DNA of 64,000 nt, taken from Hymenobacter actinosclerus. GTDB lineage: Bacteria; Bacteroidota; Bacteroidia; Cytophagales; Hymenobacteraceae. The first letter of the stretch is position 1. Each line of letters begins with the position of its first letter. Positions 32,839 through 41,415 of the stretch are shown here, one piece after another. Under the pieces are notes generated by a model that ran no database searches, was not told the origin of the DNA, and saw only the letters and a program-made list of their open reading frames with translations. The stretch covers positions 186,001 to 250,000 of the forward strand of contig NZ_FOHS01000002.1 of the NCBI RefSeq assembly GCF_900111515.1, given 5' to 3'. The position numbers and the translations under genes are program-made.

Positions 32839-35133
32839 CTACGGCACGACCACTTCCTTGATAATAGCTTTGGGCTCGTGCTTATACAGCCACAGAATCA
32901 GGATAGGCAGCAGCGTCAGCTCGGCCACCACGCCGAACAGCAGCGTCAGGCCAATCAGGAAACCCACGTAGAAGGTGCCGTCGAAGGAGGAGAACAGCAG
33001 CGTGGAGAAGCCGCCCACCAGAATCAGGGAGGTGACGACGACGGCTTTGCCGGCCATCAGGTAGGTTTTGCGCACCGCCCGGAACAGGTTGTCTTCCTTG
33101 CCCAGCACCAGCTTGAGTTTGCTCATAAAATGGATGGTATCGTCGACGGCAATGCCGAAGGCGATGGTGAAGATGATGCTGGTGCTCACCTTCATGCTCA
33201 CCCCGGCCAGGCCCATCACGCCGGCCACAATCAGGATGGGCACCAGGTTGGGGATGAGCACTACCACAGTCATACGCAGGCTCCGGAACAGGGCCAGCAC
33301 GATGATGGTCACCATCACGATGTCGAGCGTCATGCCGGTAATCATGTCGCGGCTCAGGTTCTCGTTGTTCTTGTCGATGAGGTTGGCCGAGCCCGTGAGC
33401 CGGGTCCGGAGCACCGTCGGGTCGATGGCCGTGCGCAGGAACTGGTGCAGGCCGGTGTTGAGGCCGTGGATGCGGACGCTGCCCACGTCGGCCATGCGAC
33501 CGGTGAGGCGGCCCTGGGAGGCATCGGGCAGGGCCAGGGCCCGGAACTCGGGCTTCTGCCGGAACAGCTTCACCTTGCGCAGCAGCCGCGCCAGCTCGGC
33601 CTCGTCGGCGGGCAGGCGGTACTCTTCCACCAGGCCGCCGTTCAGGGCCTTGCGCACCGATTTTATGATGGTAACCGGCGAGGCCACGAAGTTGAGGCCG
33701 TAGCTTTTCTGTAGATAATTTTCAATCTGCTCGGTTTCGCGCAGCACTTCCAGATCGAACACCGTGCGGCCGGGGCCGGGCTGCAGGGCCAGCTCAAAGG
33801 GCCGCACGCCGGCAAACTGTTCCTCAAAAAACCGGAAATCCAGCTTCACCGGGTCGTTTTTGGAGAGGTCATCCAGCAACGCCGAGTTAATGCGGATGGT
33901 GGAGGCCGAGGCCACCGACAGCACCAGCACCACGGCGCTGATGCCCACCACCCAGTGCCGCCGGGCCAGCACCTGCCGGAACAGGCGGCCCAGCACCCCG
34001 TCCCAGCTGTGGCCCTGCTCGCGCGGCACCCGTAGCTGGGGCTTTTTGAGCAGTGCCAGCATGGCCGGCAGCAACGTGAAGCTCAGCACAAATGTGAGCA
34101 GCACGGCAATGCCCGTAAACAGCCCGAAGTTGTAAATGGGCCGGATGGAGCTGGTCATCAGCGAGAAGAAGCCGATGCTGGTCGTCAGGGCCGACAGCCC
34201 CGAGCCGAAGGCCGACTCGCGCATGGCCACCAGCAGGGCCGTCTTTTTTTCGGCCCCGTAGCCCAGCTCCGTGATGTAGCGCGTGATGAGGTGAATGGTG
34301 TCGGACATGCCCACCACAAACAGCATCACCGGCAGCAGGGCCGTCATCAAATCAATGCTCACCCCGAAAGCCGACATCACGGCCAGTCCCCACAGAATGG
34401 CCCCCAGCACCACCACCAGCGGCAGCACCACGCCCCACCAGGTCCGGAACGTGAGCCACAGCAGCCCCGTCACGAGCAGCACCGACAGGCTCATAAACAG
34501 CACCAGCTCGCCCTGCAGCCTATCCACGAACACCGACTGGGCCACCTGCTTGCCGGCCAGGTGGTACTCGCTTTCGCCGAAGCCCTGGCGGCCCAGCTCG
34601 CGGCGCAGCGCGGCCAGCAGCGAGTCGCCGGGCGGCTTGCTCAGGTTGGGCGAGGTCTGGAACAGGATGGTGGCGGCGCGGGCATCCCGCGAAATCAGGT
34701 TGCCCACCAGCCCCGGCGTGCGGTAAATCAGGGCCGAATCGAGGGCGCGGCGGGCGGGCTCGCGGGGGTGCAGGTAGGGCAGGTTGAACACGCCCGGCCC
34801 CTCCACCACGGGGTTCACGGCGTTGGTCGGCGACGACACGCGCAGCACGTGGGGCCGGCCGGCCAGAAACCGGGTCAGCGAATCGAGCCGCACCAGAAAG
34901 TCGGGCTCGAACACGGTCTGGCCCGCGGGGGCCTCCAGGCCCAGCAGCACGTAGTCGTTGTCGTTGCCGAAGCGGTCCGCATACTGCTCGTAGTAGTCGA
35001 GGTCGGGGTCGCCGGCGGGGTAGAAGTCGTTGAAATTGTAGTTGAAGCGCAGCTGGGCTACGAAAAACACGGCCAGGGCCGTCAGCAGCCCAAGGGCCCA
35101 CAAAGTCAGGTGCGCGTAGCGGCGAAGGGGCAT
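32839..35133 (-). CDS. RND/MMPL-family transporter
   Basis: A 764-residue inner-membrane protein with about 12 membrane segments in two bundles. Each bundle has a large periplasmic loop, the pattern of MMPL/RND exporters. Features: first helix LWALGLLTALAVFFVAQL, a loop with YNFNDFYPAGDPDLDYYE, then a central block with DLMTALLPVMLFVVGMSDTI and the second-half equivalent FGIAVDDTIHFMSKLKLVLG. The paired GxSDTI/VDDTI motifs hold the Asp residues typical of proton coupling. The substrate (lipid or hydrophobic compound) is inferred. The ATG overlaps a 27-bp direct repeat. No adaptor or outer-membrane partner lies beside it. Confidence 0.92.
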   Translation of the reverse strand: MPLRRYAHLTLWALGLLTALAVFFVAQLRFNYNFNDFYPAGDPDLDYYEQYADRFGNDNDYVLLGLEAPAGQTVFEPDFLVRLDSLTRFLAGRPHVLRVSSPTNAVNPVVEGPGVFNLPYLHPREPARRALDSALIYRTPGLVGNLISRDARAATILFQTSPNLSKPPGDSLLAALRRELGRQGFGESEYHLAGKQVAQSVFVDRLQGELVLFMSLSVLLVTGLLWLTFRTWWGVVLPLVVVLGAILWGLAVMSAFGVSIDLMTALLPVMLFVVGMSDTIHLITRYITELGYGAEKKTALLVAMRESAFGSGLSALTTSIGFFSLMTSSIRPIYNFGLFTGIAVLLTFVLSFTLLPAMLALLKKPQLRVPREQGHSWDGVLGRLFRQVLARRHWVVGISAVVLVLSVASASTIRINSALLDDLSKNDPVKLDFRFFEEQFAGVRPFELALQPGPGRTVFDLEVLRETEQIENYLQKSYGLNFVASPVTIIKSVRKALNGGLVEEYRLPADEAELARLLRKVKLFRQKPEFRALALPDASQGRLTGRMADVGSVRIHGLNTGLHQFLRTAIDPTVLRTRLTGSANLIDKNNENLSRDMITGMTLDIVMVTIIVLALFRSLRMTVVVLIPNLVPILIVAGVMGLAGVSMKVSTSIIFTIAFGIAVDDTIHFMSKLKLVLGKEDNLFRAVRKTYLMAGKAVVVTSLILVGGFSTLLFSSFDGTFYVGFLIGLTLLFGVVAELTLLPILILWLYKHEPKAIIKEVVVP

Positions 35134-35222
35134 AGGGTAAGGAGCGCAGCGAAGGCCTTGGCCGGCGTGGGCAGCACGGTGTTCGGGCCGAAGGGCATAG
35201 GGTAAGGAGCGCAGCGAAGGCC
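35131..35222. repeat. 27-bp direct repeat at the 5' end of the RND gene
   Basis: Two identical 27-bp copies (35131-35157 and 35196-35222) of CATAGGGTAAGGAGCGCAGC... lie 65 bp apart. The first covers the RND start codon. The inner GAGCGCAGCGAAGGCC is shared with the 8714 element, so the copies are probably duplicated remains of that family. Confidence 0.85.
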
Positions 35223-35390
35223 GGGAAATTAGGCTCCGGTTTTACGCATCGTGGCACAGTACAAGCTATTCGTTGATTAATCCTGTATAGTCGCTGGAAT
35301 TTCGGCCAGCATTGCGTACTTTAGGGGCAGCCGAAACCCAACCGCTGCTTTCGGCCATTTGTTTCCCTCATGTCCATATTTCCCTTTCTC

Positions 35391-35618
35391 ATGAAAAACG
35401 TCCTGCTTGCCCTCGCCCTGTTTGCTTTCACCGCCTCAGCCGCCACCGCCTCGGAAGGCGGCAAGGGCGACAAAGGTAAGAAGGCCAAAAAAGCTACTAC
35501 CGAAGCCAAAGCCGAATGCGCTATGGCCAGCACGCCCTCGTGCTGCATGAAGAAGGACGCCAAAACCAGCACCGCCGCCACGACCCCGGCCGCCAAGCCT
35601 GCTACGAAGTCGTTGTAG
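35391..35618 (+). CDS. Small exported Lys/Cys-rich protein
   Basis: 75 residues from the ATG at 35391 (preferred to 35370 because MKNVLLALALFAFTASAATA is a standard signal peptide). The mature part is Lys/Ala/Thr-rich (GDKGKKAKKATTEAKAE), with three Cys residues as C...CC in ECAMASTPSCCMKKD, and a C-terminal AAKPATKSL. No domain is recognised; the Cys trio could bind metal or form a disulfide. A strong terminator follows 23 nt after the stop, indicating a single-gene transcript. Function unknown. Confidence 0.65.
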   Translation: MKNVLLALALFAFTASAATASEGGKGDKGKKAKKATTEAKAECAMASTPSCCMKKDAKTSTAATTPAAKPATKSL

Positions 35619-35640
35619 GAATTCGTAAAGCCTATTTTTC

Positions 35641-35671
35641 AAAAAGACCACTCAAATCGAGTGGTCTTTTT
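35641..35671 (+). terminator. Rho-independent terminator
   Basis: 13-bp stem (35641-35653 and 35659-35671) with 5-nt loop, ending in a T run. It terminates the small exported-protein gene. Confidence 0.85.
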
Positions 35672-35730
35672 GTATTTTCCGGGTAAGTACTTACATTCAG
35701 CCACTTTTACTTCTTATTCCTAAAATCTAC

Positions 35731-36843
35731 ATGGAGCTTATCGACCAACTTACTAATCTGGCCTCGCGGGTGCAGAAGCAGTTAGCACACATTCAAACCG
35801 AAGAGGCAACCAAAACGGCACTGGTAATGCCTTTTATCAATGCGCTGGGTTATAATGTATTCGACCCGACCGAAGTAGTACCCGAGTTCATCTGTGATAT
35901 TGGCACGAAGAAGGGCGAGAAGATTGATTACGCCATCATGCGCGACGGCATGCCTATCATTCTCATTGAGTGCAAGCGCGTAGGCGGCGACCTGACCATT
36001 AACAACGCCAGCCAGCTGTTCCGCTACTTCCACGTTACGGAGGCCCGTATTGCCATTCTGACCAATGGCTCGACGTACCGGCTGTTTACTGATTTGGAGC
36101 AGCCCAACAAGATGGATGAACGGCCTTTCATGGAATTTGACTTGTTCAATTTTCAGGAAAACGACGTAGCCGAAATCAAGAAACTCAGCAAACCATCCTT
36201 CAACATTGAGGATATGCTGTTTGCCGCGCATAATCTGAAATACATGCGGGCTTTCAAGAGGTATTTCGACGAGCAGTTCACTCAGCCCTCCGCCGACTTC
36301 ATCAACTTTGTGTCGAAGCAGGTCTACGACGGGGTGCTGACCCCAAAGCTGAAGGACCAGTTCAGCGCCCTGGTTCACCGCTCGTTTCATCAGTTTCTGA
36401 ACGACAAAATCACGATGCGGCTGCGCTCCGCCATGGTCGATACCAACAGTAGCATGCTGGCTCCCGAGCTACCGCCGCCGCCCGCTACCGAAGTTGCCGG
36501 GTTGACTGCCGTAGAATCAGATGACAAGGAAATCGAAACGACGGTCGAAGAAACCGAGGGCTTTATGATTGTGCGGGCTATTCTGCGCAAGATGGTGGCC
36601 GTCAACCGGGTGGTCATGCGCGACGTGCAATCATATTGCGGTATCCTGCTCGATGACAACAACCGTAAACCCATTTGTCGCCTGCATTTTAATGGTAGCA
36701 AAAAGTACGTAACCATGTTTGACGTTGAAGGCGGGGAGCGGGTGAATATTACCTCGCTTGATGAGCTGTACGAACTGGCTACCCGAATTCGGGCCGCAGT
36801 TCAACGCTACGAGAAGAAGCCCGAACAGGCCCCTGCTGAGTAA
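35731..36843 (+). CDS. Type I restriction HsdR-N-like nuclease-fold protein
   Basis: A 370-residue soluble protein with the HsdR N-terminal/type I restriction endonuclease-like domain (about residues 1-165). The PD-(D/E)XK pattern is visible: EFICDIGTKKGEKIDYAIM (Glu, then Asp in the IDY) and IILIECKRVGG (ECK). The rest is an uncharacterised C-terminal region with a Pro-rich linker (LAPELPPPPATEVAG) and a domain starting about IVRAILRKMVAVNRVVMRDVQ. No hsdM, hsdS or helicase motor is beside it, so it is not a type I system by itself. Related stand-alone proteins are common in bacteria. Role (DNA cleavage or sensing) is inferred. Confidence 0.85.
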   Translation: MELIDQLTNLASRVQKQLAHIQTEEATKTALVMPFINALGYNVFDPTEVVPEFICDIGTKKGEKIDYAIMRDGMPIILIECKRVGGDLTINNASQLFRYFHVTEARIAILTNGSTYRLFTDLEQPNKMDERPFMEFDLFNFQENDVAEIKKLSKPSFNIEDMLFAAHNLKYMRAFKRYFDEQFTQPSADFINFVSKQVYDGVLTPKLKDQFSALVHRSFHQFLNDKITMRLRSAMVDTNSSMLAPELPPPPATEVAGLTAVESDDKEIETTVEETEGFMIVRAILRKMVAVNRVVMRDVQSYCGILLDDNNRKPICRLHFNGSKKYVTMFDVEGGERVNITSLDELYELATRIRAAVQRYEKKPEQAPAE

Positions 36844-36869
36844 CCAGCCTGGCGTATATCACTGCCACG

Positions 36870-36896
36870 AAAGCCACTCACAAAATGAGTGGCTTT
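36870..36896 (+). terminator. Rho-independent terminator
   Basis: 11-bp stem (36870-36880 and 36886-36896) with loop CAAAA, followed by T residues to 36898. It ends the HsdR-N-like gene, 27 nt past its stop codon. Confidence 0.8.
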
Positions 36897-37020
36897 TTGC
36901 TGTTAAAGCCGGCCAGTGGCGTGAGGTACTGCCGTAGCAGGTGCCAGCGCTCAAAACATCGGCCCCCAGCCGGCCGTTGTACCGGCGTCGGATACTCTTG
37001 CCCGGCGCAACCCCTGCCGT

Positions 37021-37314
37021 ATGTCCGCGACGCCCATTCCCGCCGAATTATCGCCCGAAGACATCAATCGCGTCATAGAAATGGGCTGGGAGGACCGCAC
37101 GCCTTTCGAAGCCATTGAGGCGCAGTTTGGTCTGGCCGAGAAAGACGTTATTGCCCTCATGCGCCGCGAAATGAAAGCTTCCTCGTTCCGGATGTGGCGG
37201 GCGCGCGTGAGCGGCCGGGCCACCAAGCACCGCGCCCTGCGCTCCGGCGCCGTAAATGGTTTCAAAAGCAACCAGCAGCGCAGCATTTCGCTCAATAAAA
37301 TCAGCAAACGGTAG
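37021..37314 (+). CDS. TIGR03643 family small protein
   Basis: 97 residues; the sequence [28 protein letters not shown] and [28 protein letters not shown] is characteristic of the TIGR03643 family. It is a basic, helical protein with a helix-turn-helix-like N-terminus that might bind nucleic acid (inference). The C-terminus has an Arg/Lys-rich tail. The family's role is not known. It lies before thyA on the same strand, with about 100 nt between them, so a shared transcript is possible, but a candidate thyA promoter lies in that gap. Confidence 0.88.
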   Translation: MSATPIPAELSPEDINRVIEMGWEDRTPFEAIEAQFGLAEKDVIALMRREMKASSFRMWRARVSGRATKHRALRSGAVNGFKSNQQRSISLNKISKR

Positions 37315-37379
37315 GGGAGTAGCCGGCGTGCGCCGGCCGCCGCCAGCCAGGCAAAGCCGCCCCAGTCGGGCGGTTTTTC

Positions 37380-37387
37380 TACTTTTG
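37380..37387 (+). promoter_or_regulatory. Candidate -7 box (TACTTTTG) of thyA
   Basis: Matches TAnnTTTG and lies 27 nt before the ATG at 37415. The -33 region is GC-rich without a TTG. It supports the start at 37415 rather than the in-frame ATG at 37256. Confidence 0.45.
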
Positions 37388-37414
37388 GCCCTTCAACCCG
37401 CCTCTACCGCCCAC

Positions 37415-38209
37415 ATGCGCCAGTACCACGACCTGCTCCAGCACATCCTCGACCATGGCACCCGTAAAACCGACCGCACGGGCACCGGCACGCTCTCGGT
37501 GTTCGGCTACCAGATGCGGTTTGATTTGCAGGCCGGTTTCCCGCTGGTGACCACCAAAAAGGTGCACCTCAAAAGCATCATCCACGAGCTGCTCTGGTTT
37601 CTGCGCGGCGACACCAGCAACCAGTCGCTCGAAGACGTGGGCGTGAGCATCTGGCGCGAGTGGGCCGATGCGCACGGCGAGCTGGGCCCCATCTACGGGC
37701 AGCAGTGGCGCAGCTGGCGCGCCCCCGACGGCCAGAGCATCGACCAGATTGCCCAGATGGTGCACCTGCTGCGCACCCAGCCCGACTCGCGCCGCATGGT
37801 GGTGAGTGCCTGGAACGTGGCCGACCTGCCCCAGATGCGCCTGACGCCCTGCCACGCCCTGTTCCAGTTCTACGTAGCCGATGGCCGCCTCTCGTGCCAG
37901 CTCTACCAGCGCTCGGCCGACGTGTTCCTGGGCGTGCCGTTCAACATTGCTTCCTACGCCCTGCTCACGCTCATGATGGCCCAGGTAACGGGCCTGGAGC
38001 CCGGCGAATTCATCTGGACCGGCGGCGACACCCACCTCTACAGCAACCACCTCGAACAGGCCGCCCTGCAGCTCACCCGCGCCCCCCGGCCGCTGCCCGT
38101 TATGCGCCTCAACCCGGCCGTAACCGACATTTTTGCTTTTCAGTACGAGGATTTCACGCTGGAAAACTACGACCCCTGGCCCGCTATCAAAGCTCCGGTG
38201 GCAGTATAG
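37415..38209 (+). CDS. thyA: Thymidylate synthase
   Basis: Makes dTMP from dUMP with methylene-tetrahydrofolate. From the ATG at 37415 it has 264 residues, the same as E. coli ThyA. Key motifs: [27 protein letters not shown], a [10 protein letters not shown] segment, active-site Cys146 in [26 protein letters not shown] and the HLYSNHLEQ stretch. All catalytic residues are intact. An in-frame ATG at 37256 would add 53 residues not expected in the family. It probably heads a short unit with the gene at 38287; no dihydrofolate reductase gene is nearby. Confidence 0.97.
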   Translation: MRQYHDLLQHILDHGTRKTDRTGTGTLSVFGYQMRFDLQAGFPLVTTKKVHLKSIIHELLWFLRGDTSNQSLEDVGVSIWREWADAHGELGPIYGQQWRSWRAPDGQSIDQIAQMVHLLRTQPDSRRMVVSAWNVADLPQMRLTPCHALFQFYVADGRLSCQLYQRSADVFLGVPFNIASYALLTLMMAQVTGLEPGEFIWTGGDTHLYSNHLEQAALQLTRAPRPLPVMRLNPAVTDIFAFQYEDFTLENYDPWPAIKAPVAV

Positions 38210-38286
38210 CGCCGATGTAGAAAGCTGGAAATGTGCAAAATTTTGGCGGTAAAATCCGGCCTGCTGTTCCGGTCCGTACATGGGCG

Positions 38287-38511
38287 ATGCTGATTTCACC
38301 ATCTGCCCCCGACCCGAACGACGACGACCCTGATGCCCCGCTGGGGCTGTCGCGCAAGCACCGGGCCTGGGTGGCTCTTTATTCGCTGGAAAATCCGGCC
38401 TTCGACCGCCGCCAGATCCTGCGCCAGAACGATGTAACCGAGGCCGATCTGGTAAACCATCTCGAAAGCTGGATGCAGCTGCTGCGCCAGCACAATCAGA
38501 AACAGCGCTGA
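38287..38511 (+). CDS. Small hypothetical protein
   Basis: 74 residues from the ATG at 38287; an in-frame ATG at 38233 adds 18 residues that look noncoding. It has an acidic, Asp-rich start (DPNDDDPDAP) and a helical middle with RKHRAWVALYSLENPAFDRR, then a coiled, Gln-rich end. No known domain is recognised. It follows thyA by 77 nt and could be read from the same transcript. Its frame and GC are consistent with a real gene, but it is short. Confidence 0.55.
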   Translation: MLISPSAPDPNDDDPDAPLGLSRKHRAWVALYSLENPAFDRRQILRQNDVTEADLVNHLESWMQLLRQHNQKQR

Positions 38512-38540
38512 ATGAGCCAGGAAAACATCAGCCCGCGCGC

Positions 38541-39389
38541 TTAGCTTCGGGTGGCCAGGTCGGCGGCCAGCAGCCGCAGCAGCAGCGGGTGTTGCGCCGA
38601 GTCGAACCTCCGGCCTTCCACCTGCTGCACTGGCCGCAACCCGGCCACGCTGGCCGTAAACACGGCCTCGGCCGCCAGCAGCGCATCTGGCTCGTACAGG
38701 CCCTCATGCCAGACCACGCCCAGCTGCGTCGCCACAGCGCGCAGGTGCGCCAGTCGCACGCTGCTCACGCCGCCCGCCGTTTCGGCCGGCACGTACACGG
38801 CATCCTTGCGCACCCAGCCCACGGCCGCCGCGCCCGCCTCGGCCACGTGCCCCGCCCCCGACAGTAGCAGCAGCTCATCGAGCCCGCGCTGCTCCCGCTC
38901 GCGGGCTGCCAGCACGTACAGCAGCGCATTAGGGCCCTTGCAGAATGACACCGGGCTAAGCTGGGTGCGCACCGTAGTGCCGAAACCAGCCAGGGCCACC
39001 GGCGCCGTGCGTTCCTCAAACGGCCGGGCCGTAACCAGCCATTCGGCCGTTATGGCCTGGCCAGTGGCCTCGGGGGGCGCGTAAAGGCCACCGCCCGGCC
39101 GCCAGAGCTGCAGCCGAAGCCGCTGCGGCGCGGCTGGCTGAGGCTGGGCTCCCACAAGCCGGGCCAGGGTGGCCGTTAAGGCTTCGAGCGTGGCCAGCGC
39201 CGCGGGCAACGGCAGGTCCAGGGCAGCGGCGGCCCGCTGCATCCGGGCCAGGTGCTGCGGGCCGTAGCGCAGGCCGCCATCAGCCCACACCAGCGTCTCG
39301 AAGAAGCCATCATTGAACTGCAGGCCGCGGTTTGGCAGCGGCAGCGCAAACGTAGATTCTGGGTGGAGCTGATTGTTGCAGAGGAGCAT
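38541..39389 (-). CDS. Class IV aminotransferase (PabC/BCAT-like)
   Basis: A 282-residue PLP enzyme of fold type IV, which holds branched-chain aminotransferases, D-amino acid transaminase and aminodeoxychorismate lyase (PabC). Features: GLQFNDGFFETLVW (ADC lyase-type start), PLP-binding Lys151 in SFCKGPNALLYVLAAREREQ, then AGHVAEAG-x-AAVGW, VYVPAETAGGVSSVRL, and a final FTASVAGLRPVQQVEGR. The sequence fits PabC best (folate para-aminobenzoate step), but a close alternative is a BCAT paralogue. It overlaps no gene; its upstream neighbour is dprA. Confidence 0.85.
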   Translation of the reverse strand: MLLCNNQLHPESTFALPLPNRGLQFNDGFFETLVWADGGLRYGPQHLARMQRAAAALDLPLPAALATLEALTATLARLVGAQPQPAAPQRLRLQLWRPGGGLYAPPEATGQAITAEWLVTARPFEERTAPVALAGFGTTVRTQLSPVSFCKGPNALLYVLAAREREQRGLDELLLLSGAGHVAEAGAAAVGWVRKDAVYVPAETAGGVSSVRLAHLRAVATQLGVVWHEGLYEPDALLAAEAVFTASVAGLRPVQQVEGRRFDSAQHPLLLRLLAADLATRS

Positions 39390-39502
39390 TTTATTGAGCT
39401 GTTAGCGTTTGGATGGCAGAGGACACTAGGCCGCCACACTACGGAGCACTACAGGAGGCATAAAGGACAAGGGCTGGAAGCGGACAGCTCTTGGCGAACA
39501 AC

Positions 39503-40630
39503 TTAAATTAGCGCGAACCGCTTGCCGGGCAGCGCCTTTATCACCCCGCCGAATTCCAGGCTCAGCAATATGCCGGCCACCAGATGCACCGGCAGCTGGG
39601 CCTTCCAGGCCAGCGTGTCGAGGTGCTCTTCGCGGCCGGGGGTAGCTTGCAGCACGGTCAGCAGGCCGAATTCGTCGGCCGTAAAATCGAGCGGGTCGAA
39701 GGCTTTAGGTGATTTGGGTCGGCCGTGCAGGTGCAGGGCCAGGTCCCAGTTGAGCAGCTGCTCGATGTCGCGGGGCTCGGAGTAGAGGGCGGCTTTGTTG
39801 CTCTTGATGAGGTCGTGGCATCCCTCGGAGGCCGCCGAGCCCAGGGGCCCCGGCACGGCCAGCACGTCGCGGTCGTAGCCCTGGGCCAGGTCGGCCGTTA
39901 TCAGGGCCCCGCCTTTTTTGGCCGCTTCCACTACCACCGTGCCGTCCGAAAGGCCGGCGATGATGCGGTTGCGGGCGGGGAAGTTGTACTTGTCGGGCGG
40001 AGTGCCGAAGGGGAATTCGGTGAGCAGGCCGCCCTGGGTGAGCATCTTCTCGGCCGTTTTGCGGTGCACAGCCGGGTACAGGACGTCGAGGCCGGTGGCC
40101 ATCACGCCCACCGTTTCCAGCCCTTCCTGCAGCGCGGCGCGGTGGGCGGCAATATCAATGCCGTAGGCCAGGCCGCTGACGATGAGCGGGCGGTGGGCGG
40201 CCACGCCCTTGATGAGCCGCTCGGTTTGCTCGCGGCCGTAGTCGGTGGCCTGGCGGGTGCCCACCAGGGCCAGCGTTTTGGGGTGGTTGAGGTCGGCCGT
40301 GCCCTGGTAGTAGAGCAGGGCGGGGGCGTCGGGCAGCAGCTTGAGCCGCGCCGGAAACGCCTTGCTGGTGTAGAACAGCAGCTGCACGCCCTCTTTCTCG
40401 GCCCGCCGCAACGCCGTTTCGGCCTGGTTTAGGGCCTCGGTGCGGGGCTTGCCCACTAGCAGCTCCACCGTTTTCGGACCTACGCCCGGAATCCGCAGCA
40501 GCTTGCCCGGCGGCAGGTGCAGGGCGTTGCGGGCCGAGCCGGCGTAGCTCATCAGCTGCCGCGTGAGTTGCGGCCCCACATTCGGGAACAGCGTCAGGGC
40601 GACTTCGTGGAGCAGGGTGTCGTCGTTCAT
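39503..40630 (-). CDS. dprA: DNA processing protein DprA
   Basis: A 375-residue single-strand DNA-binding protein that loads RecA during natural transformation. The N-terminal HhH-like region includes LLRIPGVGPKTVELL. The Rossmann-like DprA core has LALVGTRQATDYGREQ, VSGLAYGIDIAAHRAAL, MATGLDVLYPAVHRKTAEKM and FPARNRIIAGLSDGTVVVEAAKKGGALIT. A C-terminal winged-helix domain (about 300-375) is present, as in many Gram-negative DprA. Complete and intact. A large inverted repeat sits directly upstream of the start, so its promoter must be inside or beyond it. Confidence 0.95.
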   Translation of the reverse strand: MNDDTLLHEVALTLFPNVGPQLTRQLMSYAGSARNALHLPPGKLLRIPGVGPKTVELLVGKPRTEALNQAETALRRAEKEGVQLLFYTSKAFPARLKLLPDAPALLYYQGTADLNHPKTLALVGTRQATDYGREQTERLIKGVAAHRPLIVSGLAYGIDIAAHRAALQEGLETVGVMATGLDVLYPAVHRKTAEKMLTQGGLLTEFPFGTPPDKYNFPARNRIIAGLSDGTVVVEAAKKGGALITADLAQGYDRDVLAVPGPLGSAASEGCHDLIKSNKAALYSEPRDIEQLLNWDLALHLHGRPKSPKAFDPLDFTADEFGLLTVLQATPGREEHLDTLAWKAQLPVHLVAGILLSLEFGGVIKALPGKRFALI

Positions 40631-40638
40631 TATAGTCG

Positions 40639-40793
40639 CCTCACCCCCTAGCCCCCTCTCCGAAAAAGGAGAGGGGGAACTAGCTTCTAGTTTTTAAAAG
40701 CTGGTTTGGATTAGGGGCTAGAAATAATAGTTTTGAAAAGCTAAAAACTAGTTCCCCCTCTCCTTTTTCGGAGAGGGGGCTAGGGGGTGAGGC
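40639..40793. repeat. Very long inverted repeat next to dprA start
   Basis: The outer arms are very long: GCCTCACCCCCTAGCCCCCT...GAGAGGGGGAACTAG at 40639-40683 pairs with 40749-40793. The inner part is AT-rich. It begins 9 nt upstream of the dprA ATG and fills the gap to the MerR gene. Unrelated in sequence to the TCATCCTGAGC family. Confidence 0.92.
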
Positions 40794-40804
40794 GCAACAC
40801 CAGG

Positions 40805-41164
40805 CTATGAGGAGGCCTTGCCCAGCGCGTCCAAATCCTTCTTCATCGTCACCATAAACTTGCGGACTTTCTCCAGGCTTTGGATGACGTCGATTTTCTC
40901 CTTGAGCTGCGGGCCTTTCTGCTTGAGCAGGTCGCGGGCGCCGGGAATCGTGTAGCCGCGCTCCTTCACCAGGTGGTAGATGGTGCGGAAAATATCGATG
41001 TCCTGGGGCGTGTAGAGGCGGTTGCCCTTCTTGCTCTTGCGCGGGCGCAGCTCGTCGAACTCCGTTTCCCAGAACCGGATCAGCGAGGGTGCCACGTTGA
41101 ACTGCTGGGCCACTTCGCCGATGGTGAAGTACTGCTTCTCAATTTCGCGGTCTTGGTAGGTCAT
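40805..41164 (-). CDS. MerR-family transcriptional regulator
   Basis: A 119-residue regulator. The ATG at 41164 (MTYQDREIEKQYFTIGEV) is preferred over 41251 because the winged helix then starts near the N-terminus. The DNA-binding domain is YFTIGEVAQQFNVAPSLIRFWE, followed by RKSKKGNRLYTPQDIDIFRTIYHLVKER, typical of MerR. The C-terminal coiled coil is short and has no effector-binding Cys pair, so the ligand is unknown; similar MlrA/short MerR proteins are common in Bacteroidota. It is divergent from alaS by about 250 bp, where no -7 box was clear. Confidence 0.92.
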   Translation of the reverse strand: MTYQDREIEKQYFTIGEVAQQFNVAPSLIRFWETEFDELRPRKSKKGNRLYTPQDIDIFRTIYHLVKERGYTIPGARDLLKQKGPQLKEKIDVIQSLEKVRKFMVTMKKDLDALGKASS

Positions 41165-41415
41165 GGGGGGGGGAGTGGTAGGGCCGGGCGGCGGCTTCGG
41201 GCATGACAGGCGGGCCAGCGGCCGACAGCGGATAAGGCAATGCCCGGCCAAAGGCGGGCGCTACATTTTTCCCTTTTGTCTCAGCCGGCTACCTTTACGG
41301 GTAGCGCCATGGGGTTTGATGGCGAAAAATAGCTAAAAACCCGGTTGCCGCCAATTCCCGGCGGTGGCTTCCTCTCTTCTTCACCGAACGGGCGCCCGCC
41401 GCGCGCCCCTGCCCA

